NCBI GenBank assembly: GCA_964637515.1
Contig: CAZWUI010000005.1
Coordinates: 1 to 64,000 of the forward strand
Direction of reading: 5' to 3'
Source of the DNA: RGIG4097 sp964637515
Lineage (GTDB): Bacteria > Bacillota > Clostridia > Christensenellales > CAG-917
DNA length: 64,000 bases
Position 1 is the first letter of the stretch, and the number at the start of each line of letters is the position of its first letter. Of this stretch, positions 16,501-25,109 are shown in pieces. The notes beneath the pieces were generated by a model. It made no database searches. It was not told the origin of the DNA and was given only the letters and a program-made list of their open reading frames with translations. The position numbers and the translations under genes are program-made.

Positions 16501-19500
16501 TGATCTCGTCGGATATACCTTCTTCGTCGATGCAAACGACTATAAGGTCGTCGGCTCGGTGGATAAGGATAGCATCTTCGCAGATCTCAACGTCGCTTCC
16601 GTCCTCGAAGGCGGTAAGTCCACCGTCTATAAGAGAGGGGATATCATCACTCTCAACTTCGCTCTCGAAGACGGCTACGTCGCCTATAAACTCGACTATA
16701 AGTTCGGCAACGGCGCAGAAGATATCAAGAATAAGTGGACCACCGACGATCCGCTCTCTCCGTCTCAATCCTACGCGGATCCCAACGGCAGCATTTCTCT
16801 CGACGGTCTCGAATTCAATCTCTTGCTCGAAAATACCGATCTCGGCAATCTCGGCAATATCCCCAGCAATAACGGTAATATCGAACTCATCTTCCGCTAT
16901 CGCAGACTCGTCACTGTCACCGTCACCGGTACCAACGTCAGCTACGCAGGCGCTCCTACCGAAATCCCCATGACCGTCTTCCCCGAAATCGCAAAGAGCC
17001 AAATCGTCTACGATTGGAAACAAAATACGGGTGCGGTCGACACATTCAACGAACCTATCTATACGGATCTCGAATCCGCTCCTTCCAACGTCGGTGAATA
17101 TTCGGTCGCAATGTCTATCGATAACGATAACTACGTCACTCAAACCGTCAGAATTCCCGCGTATAACATTCTCAAGAAGGATGTCACGATAAAGATCAAT
17201 TCTTCCGTCGGTGAATACGGCGACAATCAAAATATCGGTTACGTCGTGGACGGTCTTGTCGGTGCAGATCTCGCAGCGTGGGATCCCGCTACTTACACCT
17301 TCACCGGCTCCGAACTCTTCCTGCCCACCGCAAGCAACTGGCTCAAAGTGGACGGCATTCTCGTTGCGGACGGTAGCGGTTTCGGCAATCTCAATGTCGG
17401 CAACTACGCGATCACTTTCTCGACAGACGTAACTGCGGATCTCGGAGATAACTACAACGTCTCCTACGTCACCGCAACCCATATCGTCACTCAAAAGGCT
17501 ATCACCGTCATTGTCAAGGCCGGTCAAGGCAAAGTCTACGGCGATGCGGACGGCACTATCCTCGTCGGCGTAGATAAGACTACGCTCCCCACCGGGAAAC
17601 TCATCGGCGATATCTTCAACGGCGCTCAAGAATCTTCTACTGTCGGCAATATCGTCTACTTCTACGTGGACGGCACTCAACTCATCTCCCGTGAATTCGG
17701 TGAGAACGTCGGTGAATATAACTACTCCACCAGCACCGCTTATTTCGACGTCAATAGCAACTACTCGATCACCGTCGACGCAAGCGGCGTTAAATACGAA
17801 ATCACTCAAAGATCTGTGAGCGTTACTCCCGTCGCAGGTCAAAGCTTCATCAAGAACGAGACGAATTCCTATGACGTTGCGTACACTCTCGCCGCAAACG
17901 ACCAGAGATTTGCAGAATATCTCACCGCCTCTTGGTCTCTCGGCGTTGCAGGCGCTTCTAGCCCCGTTCTAGGTTATACCGAAACTTCTTACACTCTTGT
18001 CGGTTCGTTCTCGTCTAGCTCCGCAAACGTCAAGTTCGTCATCGCGGCAGGCGATCACGCTATCATCATCCGCGAAATCATCGCAAGTGCGACGAACGTC
18101 GTCGTTACCGTCACCCGCGTTACTCCTTACGTCTTGACCTACGGCGATAATACCTACTTCAGCAACGTTACCATCACCGCAGATAGCACCGATTATTCGA
18201 TCGCTCTCTCGGACGGCTCCACGCTCCCCGAAGGTTACTCCCTCAAGTGGACCGCACACCTTACCAGTCTCAACGTCGGTTTGCGTTCCGTCATCATCGA
18301 AGAAGGATCCGCTTCCGTCCTCGATAACAACGGCGCAGATACCGATTATATCTTGCTCGTCGATAGCTACTATATCACTATCAACCCCGCAACGATTACC
18401 GTCTATCCGTCCGCTACCAATAATTCCAAGGTCTACGGCGATCTCGATAGCGTTTACGGTATCGGTTTCTCCGTCGCGGAAGGTCAAGAATCTCTTGCAA
18501 GTAAGGTCAGCGGTTCTTTCGTCAGAGTCGCTTACCACGCTGACGGCTCCTTCTACCGTTTCGGTGAACGCTACGATAACGTCAGCAATGCGGACGGCTC
18601 TATCACCTACAACGGTCAGGATTTCTACTACGGCTACGCAATCTCTTCGGAATTCGTCAGCTCGGATAGCAACTACGTCGTAGTGGTCGACGAAACCGCT
18701 CTCGCAGAGGCTCGTCTCGTCATCACTCCCGCAACCATTGATTATAGCCAAATCACTCCCGCTTTCTTCGGCGTCGATAGAGCAATGAACAACTCCACAG
18801 AGCTCCCCGAATTCTCCGTCGATCAAAAGAAAGCTATGCTCGCAATCTACTCGCAGTTGAAACGTAATACCGATGACGTCTATATCAACTTCACCGCAAA
18901 TTACGTCAACGTCGATACCCACGAGCCCGATGCGTCTATCGGTGAGAAACACGTTCTCTTTGCAGCATTCGCTCTCGCAGGCGGTGCCGCAGGTAACTAT
19001 ACTCTCGTCGGCGCACCCGAAAGCTACGTCCTCACTCAAATCTGCTACATCAAGGACGAGCCTATCGAACTCACCAAACTCAACTTCACCTTGACCAAAG
19101 TCTACGACGGTAGCCCCGAATTCTCGGCAAATAACGTGCTCATCAGCGTCAGCCTCGGCGATAATATGCAACTTATGTCATCCATTATCTTCCCGTCCGC
19201 TAACGTCACGTCCAACTACGCAACCGACGTCGTATTGCTCTTCCCCGGACTTAGAGCAAGCGATATCAATATCGACGTCAAGGAAGAAGGTATCGAAATC
19301 GCTTTCACCGACGAAGGCATGGTCCTTACCGTCAGAAACCTCAGCGGTTCCATCACTCCTAAACAAATCGATATCGACGACGTCATTGAATACTCCGTCG
19401 CAGATCGCAGATACAACGGTTCTTCTCTCGTCGATCTCGGCCTCGTCTTCTTGAACAGCGTCTATGCAACAGGCGATAGTTTCGCAAACGTCGGTCTCGA

Positions 19501-22500
19501 ACTCCTCGCGCACGCGTGCGATAACAATATTATTAGCGCGAGCGCGGGCACGCATAGAGTCACCGTTTCGTCAGTCGGCGTAAAAGCAAATTCCAACTAC
19601 GCTCTCAACTTCACTGCGGACGAACTCAATGAGAAGATCTCTTCGCTCATCGTCGAAATCTCTCCCGCCAGAGTCCAACTCGCCGTCGATTACGACAACA
19701 ACAAGCAGTACGAAGGCAATACCGATGCCAATAAGATTCTCGACAAAGGCACCGACGTGTCCAACTCCGCCGCAGAATCCGCCGTCACCCTCATCCCCGA
19801 AGATGCGATAGGTTTCGACGAATCCGCTTGGGCAAACGATAGCGCATTCATCGGCTACGTGTTTGCAGACGTGACCTTCAAGTATAGCATCAACGGCGTC
19901 GCGGATGCTTCCGTCGCTTTCGATGCAGACGGCAACGTCATCAAACACAATATCCTTATCAGCGGACTTTCCTTCATCGTTCCCGCCGGCAAGACTTCGG
20001 ACGACGTCAACGCAGTCCTTGCAAACTATGAACTCGTCGCATACGACTTCGTGGACGGCAGTTACGTCGCAAACAATAGGGCACTCGTCGCTGAAACCAC
20101 CATTTCCGACTTCGAAAATATCGCGGTCGCAACCCTCGATCAAAAAGTCCTTTCCGTCCAAACCGACGGCATCATCATCTCGAATAAGGTTTACGACGGC
20201 ACCAAGAACGCAAACGTCGCTATCAAGGGTACCTACGACGTAACCGGATTCGGTGTTGTTCCCGAAGAAAAAGACTATGTAACTCTCGACGTTTCGGGCG
20301 AATTCAGCGATAAGAATAGCGGTGAAAATAAGAGCGTCAACGTCAGAATCACCGGCGTCAAGAGCACTTCCACCGAGGTCGATTACGCAAAGAACTACAA
20401 GATCCAAAAAGACGTTTCCGCAGTCGGTCGCGCGACCATATCCAAGGCTCCCGTCGTTGTCAACTTCACCGTCTCCGATAAGGAATACGACGGCACCACT
20501 TCAGTTGATAAGACGTCCTACACCATGTCCGGCCTTATGCCTACCGAAACCGGTAGATACTACGTCAAGAGCTACTTCTCCAAGTACGCAGATAAGAACG
20601 TAGCAGTCGATGAGAGCGGGGCAGTCGTCGCAAAGAACGCATTCGTCTACGGCGTGGCTCTCAGTTGTAACACCGAAAACGTCATCAACTACTATCCCGT
20701 CATATCGTCTTCCGTCGAAATCGCAGGCAAGACCGCTGTCGCATCCGATGCGCTCGGCTCTGTCCTTACCGACACCGATGCGGACGGCAATGCAATCTAC
20801 TACTACAATCTCGATACCGTCAACGTGTACAATATCACCAAGGCGGAATACGATAGTCTCTCCGTCAAGCCCGAAGTCCTCGGCTCGTACACGAAGTCCT
20901 ATACGAAGTACTATATCGTCGACGCTTCTTCCGCAATTGCAGGCAAGACCGTCGAATCCGTCGCGTACGTCGATAACGCAAAGGGTACTATCAATCCCAA
21001 GAACATCAAGGTTTCCGTCGTCGCAACTCCCGAAAGCACCGCTTTCTCCAAAGAGTACGATGCAACCAACAAGTTCTACGGCAATGACTCCGACTACTCC
21101 ATCGGCAATAGCGGATTTATGGCGGACGATGCGGATTATATCGCACTCAACGTCGGATCCGACGACGTGACTATCGCATACAAAACGTCTTCCGTCGGCA
21201 GCACTTCCGTCGTGTTCACCTTCACCGGTAACGCACTCAAAGCAAAAGAAGGTGTCGCCGCAGAATATGCAAACGTCTACAGAAACTACACGACCGTCGG
21301 TTCGACCGCTTCTATCGTCGCGGAAATCAAACCTCGCGTCATCACCGCTCAACTCGATGCTGTCAAGTCCACCTACGGCAAGGCGCCTAACTTCGATGGC
21401 AAACTCGGCTACAAGGCAGGGGAAGGCGAAGTCATTGTTTCGAGCAACTACGGTTATATGACCGTCGCGGATTACCAAGTCGCATTCGCAGAACGCTACG
21501 CAGAACTCGGCGAAGGTATCAGTGCATACCGTTATAACCTTGTGGACGGTGCGTTCGTGCAAGCAAACGACGGCGCATACGTGCGTATGGACGGTACGTT
21601 CGTCGAACCTTCCGTCGACGTCAACGGCAAACTCGTCGCAACCTATCCCGTCGGCACCTATCCCGCAACCATAAGCGGCGGTTCTTCCACCAACTACACC
21701 TTCAAGTTTGCATACACCAAGTTCGACGCGGACGGCAATATCGTTGCGGATACCACGCTCACGAGCAGTGAAATCGTGGTCGAAAAGGCAATCCTCAAAG
21801 TCCACGCCGCAACCGTTGAAGAAGGTTATAGCTATAGCAAACTCTACAAGGAAGGCGGTTTGCCTGAAATCAAACTCACCTACACCGGTCTTGTCAACGG
21901 CGACAATCTTTCCGCAGTCTTGACCGCTCCCGTCGCATCCTTCAAATATTACGACGGCAGTGCTTGGAGTGATATTGATGAAAACGTCAAACCCGTTTCC
22001 TCTCTCGACGGCGGCTACTATGCGGTCTATATCGAAACCTCTTCCGCTCTCGCAAACAACTACGTCATCGTTTGGGATGCGGATAAGGTGGCAAAACTCA
22101 ACGTCACCATCGCTCCTATCTCCGGCGTCAGAATGTCCAATACCTCCGTTGTCTACGACGGCAACTCCAAGTCGGACAAGATGAGCGTGAAGGGTAGCGT
22201 GAGCGGTATCGACGTGGTCTACTCCTACTACAAGAACGGCGTGGTCGCTCCCGAAAATCTCGTGAACGGTGCGGATCTCATCAACGTCGGCTCTTACTTA
22301 GTCGTCGCAAATCTCACCAGAGTCATCGACGATGAATTCAGCAGCACTGCGGAACTCAGATCCACGTTGACCATCACCAAGGCGGATATCTCTCTCGGCT
22401 ATACGCCTTATAGTCTTGACTATTATGATTACGACCACTTCGACGACGTCAAGAGCGCAATCCAAAAATCTATCGCAGGCGTTGCGGCAAACGATTTGGC

Positions 22501-24115
22501 GGCAGTCAAGAAAGCAGTCAAGATCTCCGTGGATGGCAGAGAAATCATCAATGCAGGCACCTATAAAGTGGCAGTCAAGTTCACTTCTCCCGAAAATCCG
22601 ACGTCTGCATCCAATATCCAAATCGCAAACTACAACAGCTTTGAAAAGACCTACACGATCACCGTTCTTCCCGCGGAAATCGTCGTTACCGTGCTTGAAA
22701 GCAGTAAACAACAAAAGACGACTTACGACGAAGACGGCAATGCAACCAATAAAGGTATTGTGTTCAAGTACGAATTCTCGCCCAAGTCCGCAAGCCACGG
22801 TCTGTCCGATAGCGACATCGATGAAACCTACTTCATGATTCAATACAAGAGCATGTCCAAAGAAGGCGTCATCCAAGAAATCGCAGCCGCTCCCGGACGT
22901 TACAGCTACACGATTAGCTACTGCACCGACGAATCGTCTGTCGTCAAAGAGGAAAGCGACGGTTATATCTCTATCTGCGGAATCGGCGAAGATGAAGAAT
23001 ACTACTACGGCGATGAAGACTCCAACTACAAGGTCATCGGTTTCACGACGGGCGACTTTGAACTCACGACTGATGAACTCAAATATTCGTCGCTTGCAAC
23101 CATCAAGTTCAACGATAAGCAAATCTCCGATTCGACAATTCAACTCATCGTCAACTACGTCGATGAATCTTCGGAGGCAGATCCCACTAATAATGCGATC
23201 TATCAATACGACGTCGACTTGTTCTATGATGCATACGACACCTTGGTGCCTTATATCGATTCCTATGGCTACAAGTCTTCGATCTATCAATTGTCGCATA
23301 TCAGAATCATTACCGGCTCCGGCGAATCGATCAGCGACGTCAACCACGGTAGCACCGATATGACTATCACAGTCAACACCTACTTGGATAACCTCAACAA
23401 CTATAAACTCATCATGGTTTATAACGACGGTAGCTTCAAGGAAATCACCGACTATACTTCCGAAATCAAAGTTGAAGACATCGGCGGAGTAGAGTACGAA
23501 AACACATACGTAACCTTCAACACCGACAAACTCGGTTGGTTGGTCTACGTCAACGCAGTCCCCGTCAAAGTCGACGTGACTACAACGGAAATTCCTATGT
23601 GGGTTTGGATAGCAGTCGGTTGCGGTGCGGCGGCAATCATCGCACTTGCACTCGGCCTTGGAATCGGCTTGTCCAAGAAGAAGAAAAAAGCGGCACTCGC
23701 AGGCACTGGAATGACTATGGACGTCGCAACTCCCGACGCGGCGGAATCCACCCCCGAGCCGACTCCTGAACCCACTCCCGAGCCGAAACCCGAACCCGTA
23801 GCGGAACCCACGCCTGAACCCACTCCCGAACCTGTCGCAGAGCCGACTCCCGAACCCACTCCCGAGCCGACTCCCGAGCCTGCACCTGTGAGGGTCAGAC
23901 CTGCAAAACCCACTCACGTTGGCAAGAAGAAACCTCCTGTCATCGGTGTTAAAGAAGGCGCGGATGTCAACGCAAGATCGATTTCCGCACCCGAAATCGC
24001 GACACCCGGAACGGCAGAGCCCGCTCCCGAAGTCGCACCCGAAGCGGCGGCGGACACAGGCAAAGTGCCTCCCGTTGTGGGCAAGAAACCTCCCGTAGTC
24101 GGAAAGAAAGACTAA
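13580..24115 (+). CDS. Giant MBG/YDG-repeat cell-surface protein
   Basis: A 3511-residue secreted or surface protein. A signal peptide spans residues 1-47 with an AFA/ED cleavage site. Residues 48 to about 1110 contain Ig-like blocks (for example VDQAGNVSDLVGYTFFVD). From about 1110 to 2900 come tandem MBG modules (VSYAGAP, GEYGDN, KVYGDAD, LTYGDNT, KVYGDLD, STYGKAP) and YDG modules (KVYDGSP at 1837, KVYDGTK at 2204, KEYDGTT at 2300, KEYDATN at 2490, VVYDGNS at 2855). About 430 further residues lead to one transmembrane helix at about 3340-3363, then KKKKK and a 145-residue tail of PEPTPEP repeats and PPVVGKK repeats. There is no LPXTG signal. By the positive-inside rule the tail is cytoplasmic, which is odd for a Pro-rich linker. 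MBG/YDG proteins are thought to be adhesins, but the ligand is unknown. Codon choice in the first 2 kb looks less biased than in the repeat region. Confidence 0.9.
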   Translation: MRNNTIRQTLSITRLVVLALCFVFVFAFAMLTMTTTENSVMSDVAFAEDSDGNAVSIVVDNELTANSIGFPGNDASKRTWTYRVTTKNTVFSTINTSVYTNSGADTTYNVSTITNGFKIKESEAHSVSAPELFVAVNFAVPDFIRKISGNSNFEITVAVTSTIHRYESNMAFGSDNSGYYVEATDSAMKASAITGKGFTKFQNFKNDNTKTASSNITKGKNNILIGYYDQTGNWGQCDFDVTNLYFDFTVKIAGGASNATFADSATMSIWDGAAPIVTNATATPNRYLENDTWKGDSWNYNVTKAESNPASPFANNAWSKYEYAQDSVSADNAMINLYSYVNTSTDGKTVDSGKTYYKSAELTVNDRYSYDYKGADDKNVLVTVANSNKGFQYFASGIKSVTIGATTYTVATDSGYKEIKKTDDATVYGWFKVDKAADNRAQIKISFYFKENITGLNVSVSDYGDASVSKTINVKGIDNTNPNGTLTVDDMDGYTKEASLFSGWDNLRWYNNSTLSLDLNMNEESPSTDDLEITPYMWFYSVVKVNAPTGTLTSANWSREQLLTKVPFAVGATSSFKYDFTTGYASAVYDTAGNVTTGLDGQSSMSATGVGYYLFTFYCMDMSGRYTTENQISYYVRADYETPTYTLTKSANGNNLANTDWATSELTVTLVQDKASISGNNLSFTDAEDNTRYIAVLNGVIKNIYLDTAVDSTATIATDGKSANFGGGEPGTRIYVTYSVSSTGVATWTIVFGRDHSAQDTSGYTYFDFSYYTTFEIMVGDDPENETPVKYVATGNTMQTDGVTHRQWQVLVGKKYVNGVYILVDRNKPHAPTLDQESEDKDYSEIDQIYTPSIPDATDRKWFTSGWSLDAFYAFEDSLLAQYGDGIKVYYAMKNIQNINDFDAAGEKLSISAFLSAFGSGAIDPADYNFDAVYETLGTKLNSINEIKLNFNSALGAGMRVYYFWAVDQAGNVSDLVGYTFFVDANDYKVVGSVDKDSIFADLNVASVLEGGKSTVYKRGDIITLNFALEDGYVAYKLDYKFGNGAEDIKNKWTTDDPLSPSQSYADPNGSISLDGLEFNLLLENTDLGNLGNIPSNNGNIELIFRYRRLVTVTVTGTNVSYAGAPTEIPMTVFPEIAKSQIVYDWKQNTGAVDTFNEPIYTDLESAPSNVGEYSVAMSIDNDNYVTQTVRIPAYNILKKDVTIKINSSVGEYGDNQNIGYVVDGLVGADLAAWDPATYTFTGSELFLPTASNWLKVDGILVADGSGFGNLNVGNYAITFSTDVTADLGDNYNVSYVTATHIVTQKAITVIVKAGQGKVYGDADGTILVGVDKTTLPTGKLIGDIFNGAQESSTVGNIVYFYVDGTQLISREFGENVGEYNYSTSTAYFDVNSNYSITVDASGVKYEITQRSVSVTPVAGQSFIKNETNSYDVAYTLAANDQRFAEYLTASWSLGVAGASSPVLGYTETSYTLVGSFSSSSANVKFVIAAGDHAIIIREIIASATNVVVTVTRVTPYVLTYGDNTYFSNVTITADSTDYSIALSDGSTLPEGYSLKWTAHLTSLNVGLRSVIIEEGSASVLDNNGADTDYILLVDSYYITINPATITVYPSATNNSKVYGDLDSVYGIGFSVAEGQESLASKVSGSFVRVAYHADGSFYRFGERYDNVSNADGSITYNGQDFYYGYAISSEFVSSDSNYVVVVDETALAEARLVITPATIDYSQITPAFFGVDRAMNNSTELPEFSVDQKKAMLAIYSQLKRNTDDVYINFTANYVNVDTHEPDASIGEKHVLFAAFALAGGAAGNYTLVGAPESYVLTQICYIKDEPIELTKLNFTLTKVYDGSPEFSANNVLISVSLGDNMQLMSSIIFPSANVTSNYATDVVLLFPGLRASDINIDVKEEGIEIAFTDEGMVLTVRNLSGSITPKQIDIDDVIEYSVADRRYNGSSLVDLGLVFLNSVYATGDSFANVGLELLAHACDNNIISASAGTHRVTVSSVGVKANSNYALNFTADELNEKISSLIVEISPARVQLAVDYDNNKQYEGNTDANKILDKGTDVSNSAAESAVTLIPEDAIGFDESAWANDSAFIGYVFADVTFKYSINGVADASVAFDADGNVIKHNILISGLSFIVPAGKTSDDVNAVLANYELVAYDFVDGSYVANNRALVAETTISDFENIAVATLDQKVLSVQTDGIIISNKVYDGTKNANVAIKGTYDVTGFGVVPEEKDYVTLDVSGEFSDKNSGENKSVNVRITGVKSTSTEVDYAKNYKIQKDVSAVGRATISKAPVVVNFTVSDKEYDGTTSVDKTSYTMSGLMPTETGRYYVKSYFSKYADKNVAVDESGAVVAKNAFVYGVALSCNTENVINYYPVISSSVEIAGKTAVASDALGSVLTDTDADGNAIYYYNLDTVNVYNITKAEYDSLSVKPEVLGSYTKSYTKYYIVDASSAIAGKTVESVAYVDNAKGTINPKNIKVSVVATPESTAFSKEYDATNKFYGNDSDYSIGNSGFMADDADYIALNVGSDDVTIAYKTSSVGSTSVVFTFTGNALKAKEGVAAEYANVYRNYTTVGSTASIVAEIKPRVITAQLDAVKSTYGKAPNFDGKLGYKAGEGEVIVSSNYGYMTVADYQVAFAERYAELGEGISAYRYNLVDGAFVQANDGAYVRMDGTFVEPSVDVNGKLVATYPVGTYPATISGGSSTNYTFKFAYTKFDADGNIVADTTLTSSEIVVEKAILKVHAATVEEGYSYSKLYKEGGLPEIKLTYTGLVNGDNLSAVLTAPVASFKYYDGSAWSDIDENVKPVSSLDGGYYAVYIETSSALANNYVIVWDADKVAKLNVTIAPISGVRMSNTSVVYDGNSKSDKMSVKGSVSGIDVVYSYYKNGVVAPENLVNGADLINVGSYLVVANLTRVIDDEFSSTAELRSTLTITKADISLGYTPYSLDYYDYDHFDDVKSAIQKSIAGVAANDLAAVKKAVKISVDGREIINAGTYKVAVKFTSPENPTSASNIQIANYNSFEKTYTITVLPAEIVVTVLESSKQQKTTYDEDGNATNKGIVFKYEFSPKSASHGLSDSDIDETYFMIQYKSMSKEGVIQEIAAAPGRYSYTISYCTDESSVVKEESDGYISICGIGEDEEYYYGDEDSNYKVIGFTTGDFELTTDELKYSSLATIKFNDKQISDSTIQLIVNYVDESSEADPTNNAIYQYDVDLFYDAYDTLVPYIDSYGYKSSIYQLSHIRIITGSGESISDVNHGSTDMTITVNTYLDNLNNYKLIMVYNDGSFKEITDYTSEIKVEDIGGVEYENTYVTFNTDKLGWLVYVNAVPVKVDVTTTEIPMWVWIAVGCGAAAIIALALGLGIGLSKKKKKAALAGTGMTMDVATPDAAESTPEPTPEPTPEPKPEPVAEPTPEPTPEPVAEPTPEPTPEPTPEPAPVRVRPAKPTHVGKKKPPVIGVKEGADVNARSISAPEIATPGTAEPAPEVAPEAAADTGKVPPVVGKKPPVVGKKD
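23749..23886 (+). repeat. Pro-Glu-Pro-Thr coding repeat
   Basis: Imperfect tandem 12-base units encoding PEPT, interrupted by PKPEPVAE and PEPVAE. It lies in the tail of the giant surface protein and is likely prone to length variation. Confidence 0.9.
24064..24112 (+). repeat. PPVVGKK coding repeat at the C-terminus
   Basis: Two adjacent copies of a segment encoding PPVVGKK end the giant protein. A related KKPPVIGVK lies about 45 residues earlier. Confidence 0.8.
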
Positions 24116-24127
24116 CAAAAAAACAAA

Positions 24128-24155
24128 AACGCAAGGAAAATCCTTGCGTTTTTTG
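24128..24155 (+). terminator. Terminator of the surface protein gene
   Basis: AACGCAAGGA and TCCTTGCGTT pair perfectly around AAA, followed by TTTT, 12 bases after the stop. Confidence 0.9.
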
Positions 24156-24203
24156 TTTGGAAGTAATTACAAAAAAGCGACGGATAAATAGGTTTTGGCA
24201 TAA

Positions 24204-24230
24204 ATTAAACCGATTTCATATTGGTTTAAT
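24204..24230. promoter_or_regulatory. Inverted repeat upstream of rpiB and the V-ATPase operon
   Basis: ATTAAACCGAT (24204-24214) pairs with ATTGGTTTAAT (24220-24230), one G/T pair, around TTCAT. It has no T run and lies about 45 bases before the -35 box, so it may be an operator. Confidence 0.45.
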
Positions 24231-24273
24231 GTTAAACTAATATTATACGGGCGGCAAGCAAAAAAATTTTTTC

Positions 24274-24302
24274 TTTACAATTGAACTGGTAAGGAATATA
24301 AT
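24274..24302 (+). promoter_or_regulatory. Promoter of rpiB and the V-ATPase operon
   Basis: TTTACA (24274-24279), 17 bases, TATAAT (24297-24302), about 30 bases before the rpiB start. No internal terminator is seen until 33341, so this could drive all ten genes. Confidence 0.8.
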
Positions 24303-24331
24303 TTATATATCAAAATAAGGGAGTTATTATT

Positions 24332-24784
24332 ATGAAAAAAATTGCAATCGGATGTGACCACGGCGGTATCGTTCTCAAAGAAAGCGTTGTGAATACGCTT
24401 CAATCTCTCGGCGCAGAAGTCGTCGACCTTGGCACTTACAACACGGATTCCGTGGATTATCCCACCTACGGTTTGAAAGTTGCAGAGGCAGTGGCAAGCG
24501 GAGAATGCGATGCAGGCGTGCTTATGTGCGGTACGGGTATCGGCATTTCCATATCCGCAAACAAAGTCCCCGGCATCAGAGCGGCAGTCGTGACGAATAC
24601 CTATATGGCGCAACTCACCAAAAATCACAACAACGCAAATATCATCGCACTCGGAGGCAGAGTCATCACCCCCGAAGAAGCGAAAGACATAGTCACCGCT
24701 TGGTACACCGCAGAGTACGAGGGCGGAAGACATCAACGTCGTCTTGATATGATCACCGATATCGAGAAGAAGTACAATAAGTAA
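24332..24784 (+). CDS. rpiB: Ribose-5-phosphate isomerase B
   Basis: A 150-residue RpiB/LacAB-family isomerase that interconverts ribose 5-phosphate and ribulose 5-phosphate in the pentose phosphate pathway. Family motifs are complete: IAIGCDHGGIVLKE at the N-terminus, the active-site cysteine in VLMCGTGIGISISANK (about Cys 69), and the NHNNANIIALGGR segment. The length is normal. GGGAG precedes the start. The gene ends one base before the first V-ATPase gene. The link to the V-ATPase is physical only; allose or galactose 6-phosphate isomerases are possible alternatives within the family. Confidence 0.94.
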   Translation: MKKIAIGCDHGGIVLKESVVNTLQSLGAEVVDLGTYNTDSVDYPTYGLKVAEAVASGECDAGVLMCGTGIGISISANKVPGIRAAVVTNTYMAQLTKNHNNANIIALGGRVITPEEAKDIVTAWYTAEYEGGRHQRRLDMITDIEKKYNK

Positions 24785-24785
24785 G

Positions 24786-25109
24786 ATGATCGAAGAAGTT
24801 CTCAAAGAGATCAAATCCGCAGAAGAAACGGCGTCCGAAATGCAATCAAAAGCGTTTCAAGAGGGCAAGCAAATCGTCCTTGACGCCGAATTGAAAGCGG
24901 AAAAAGAAAGAAAAGAAACCGTTTTGCAATGCAAAGCGGATTTTAGACGTGCTATTGCCGAAGCGGAAGAAACCGCAAACGCAAGGCGCACGAAAATCAT
25001 TGAAAACGGAGAGATTTCCGCAAAAGAATACGTCGAAAGCAAGAGTGCGAAAATCGACGAAAAGGCGGATGAACTCGTAGGTGTTTTGCTGGATAAGTAT
25101 ATCAAATGA
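24786..25109 (+). CDS. ntpF: V-type ATPase subunit G/H (NtpF-like, peripheral stalk)
   Basis: A 107-residue, highly charged, predicted coiled-coil protein (EEVLKEIKSAEETASEMQSK and onward). Its size, composition and position directly before the I subunit match NtpF/AhaH, which pairs with subunit E to form the peripheral stalk. It lacks strong sequence motifs, so the assignment leans on gene order. It overlaps the next gene by an ATGA. Confidence 0.8.
   Translation: MIEEVLKEIKSAEETASEMQSKAFQEGKQIVLDAELKAEKERKETVLQCKADFRRAIAEAEETANARRTKIIENGEISAKEYVESKSAKIDEKADELVGVLLDKYIK

Noticed and set aside
15386..17842. An 818-codon open frame on the minus strand inside the giant surface gene, with similar ones at 17969-19171, 20501-21805 and 22298-24118
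   Set aside because: They are antisense shadows of the uniform codon use in the MBG/YDG repeats; the translations are low-complexity Asp/Val/Cys mixtures with no domain.
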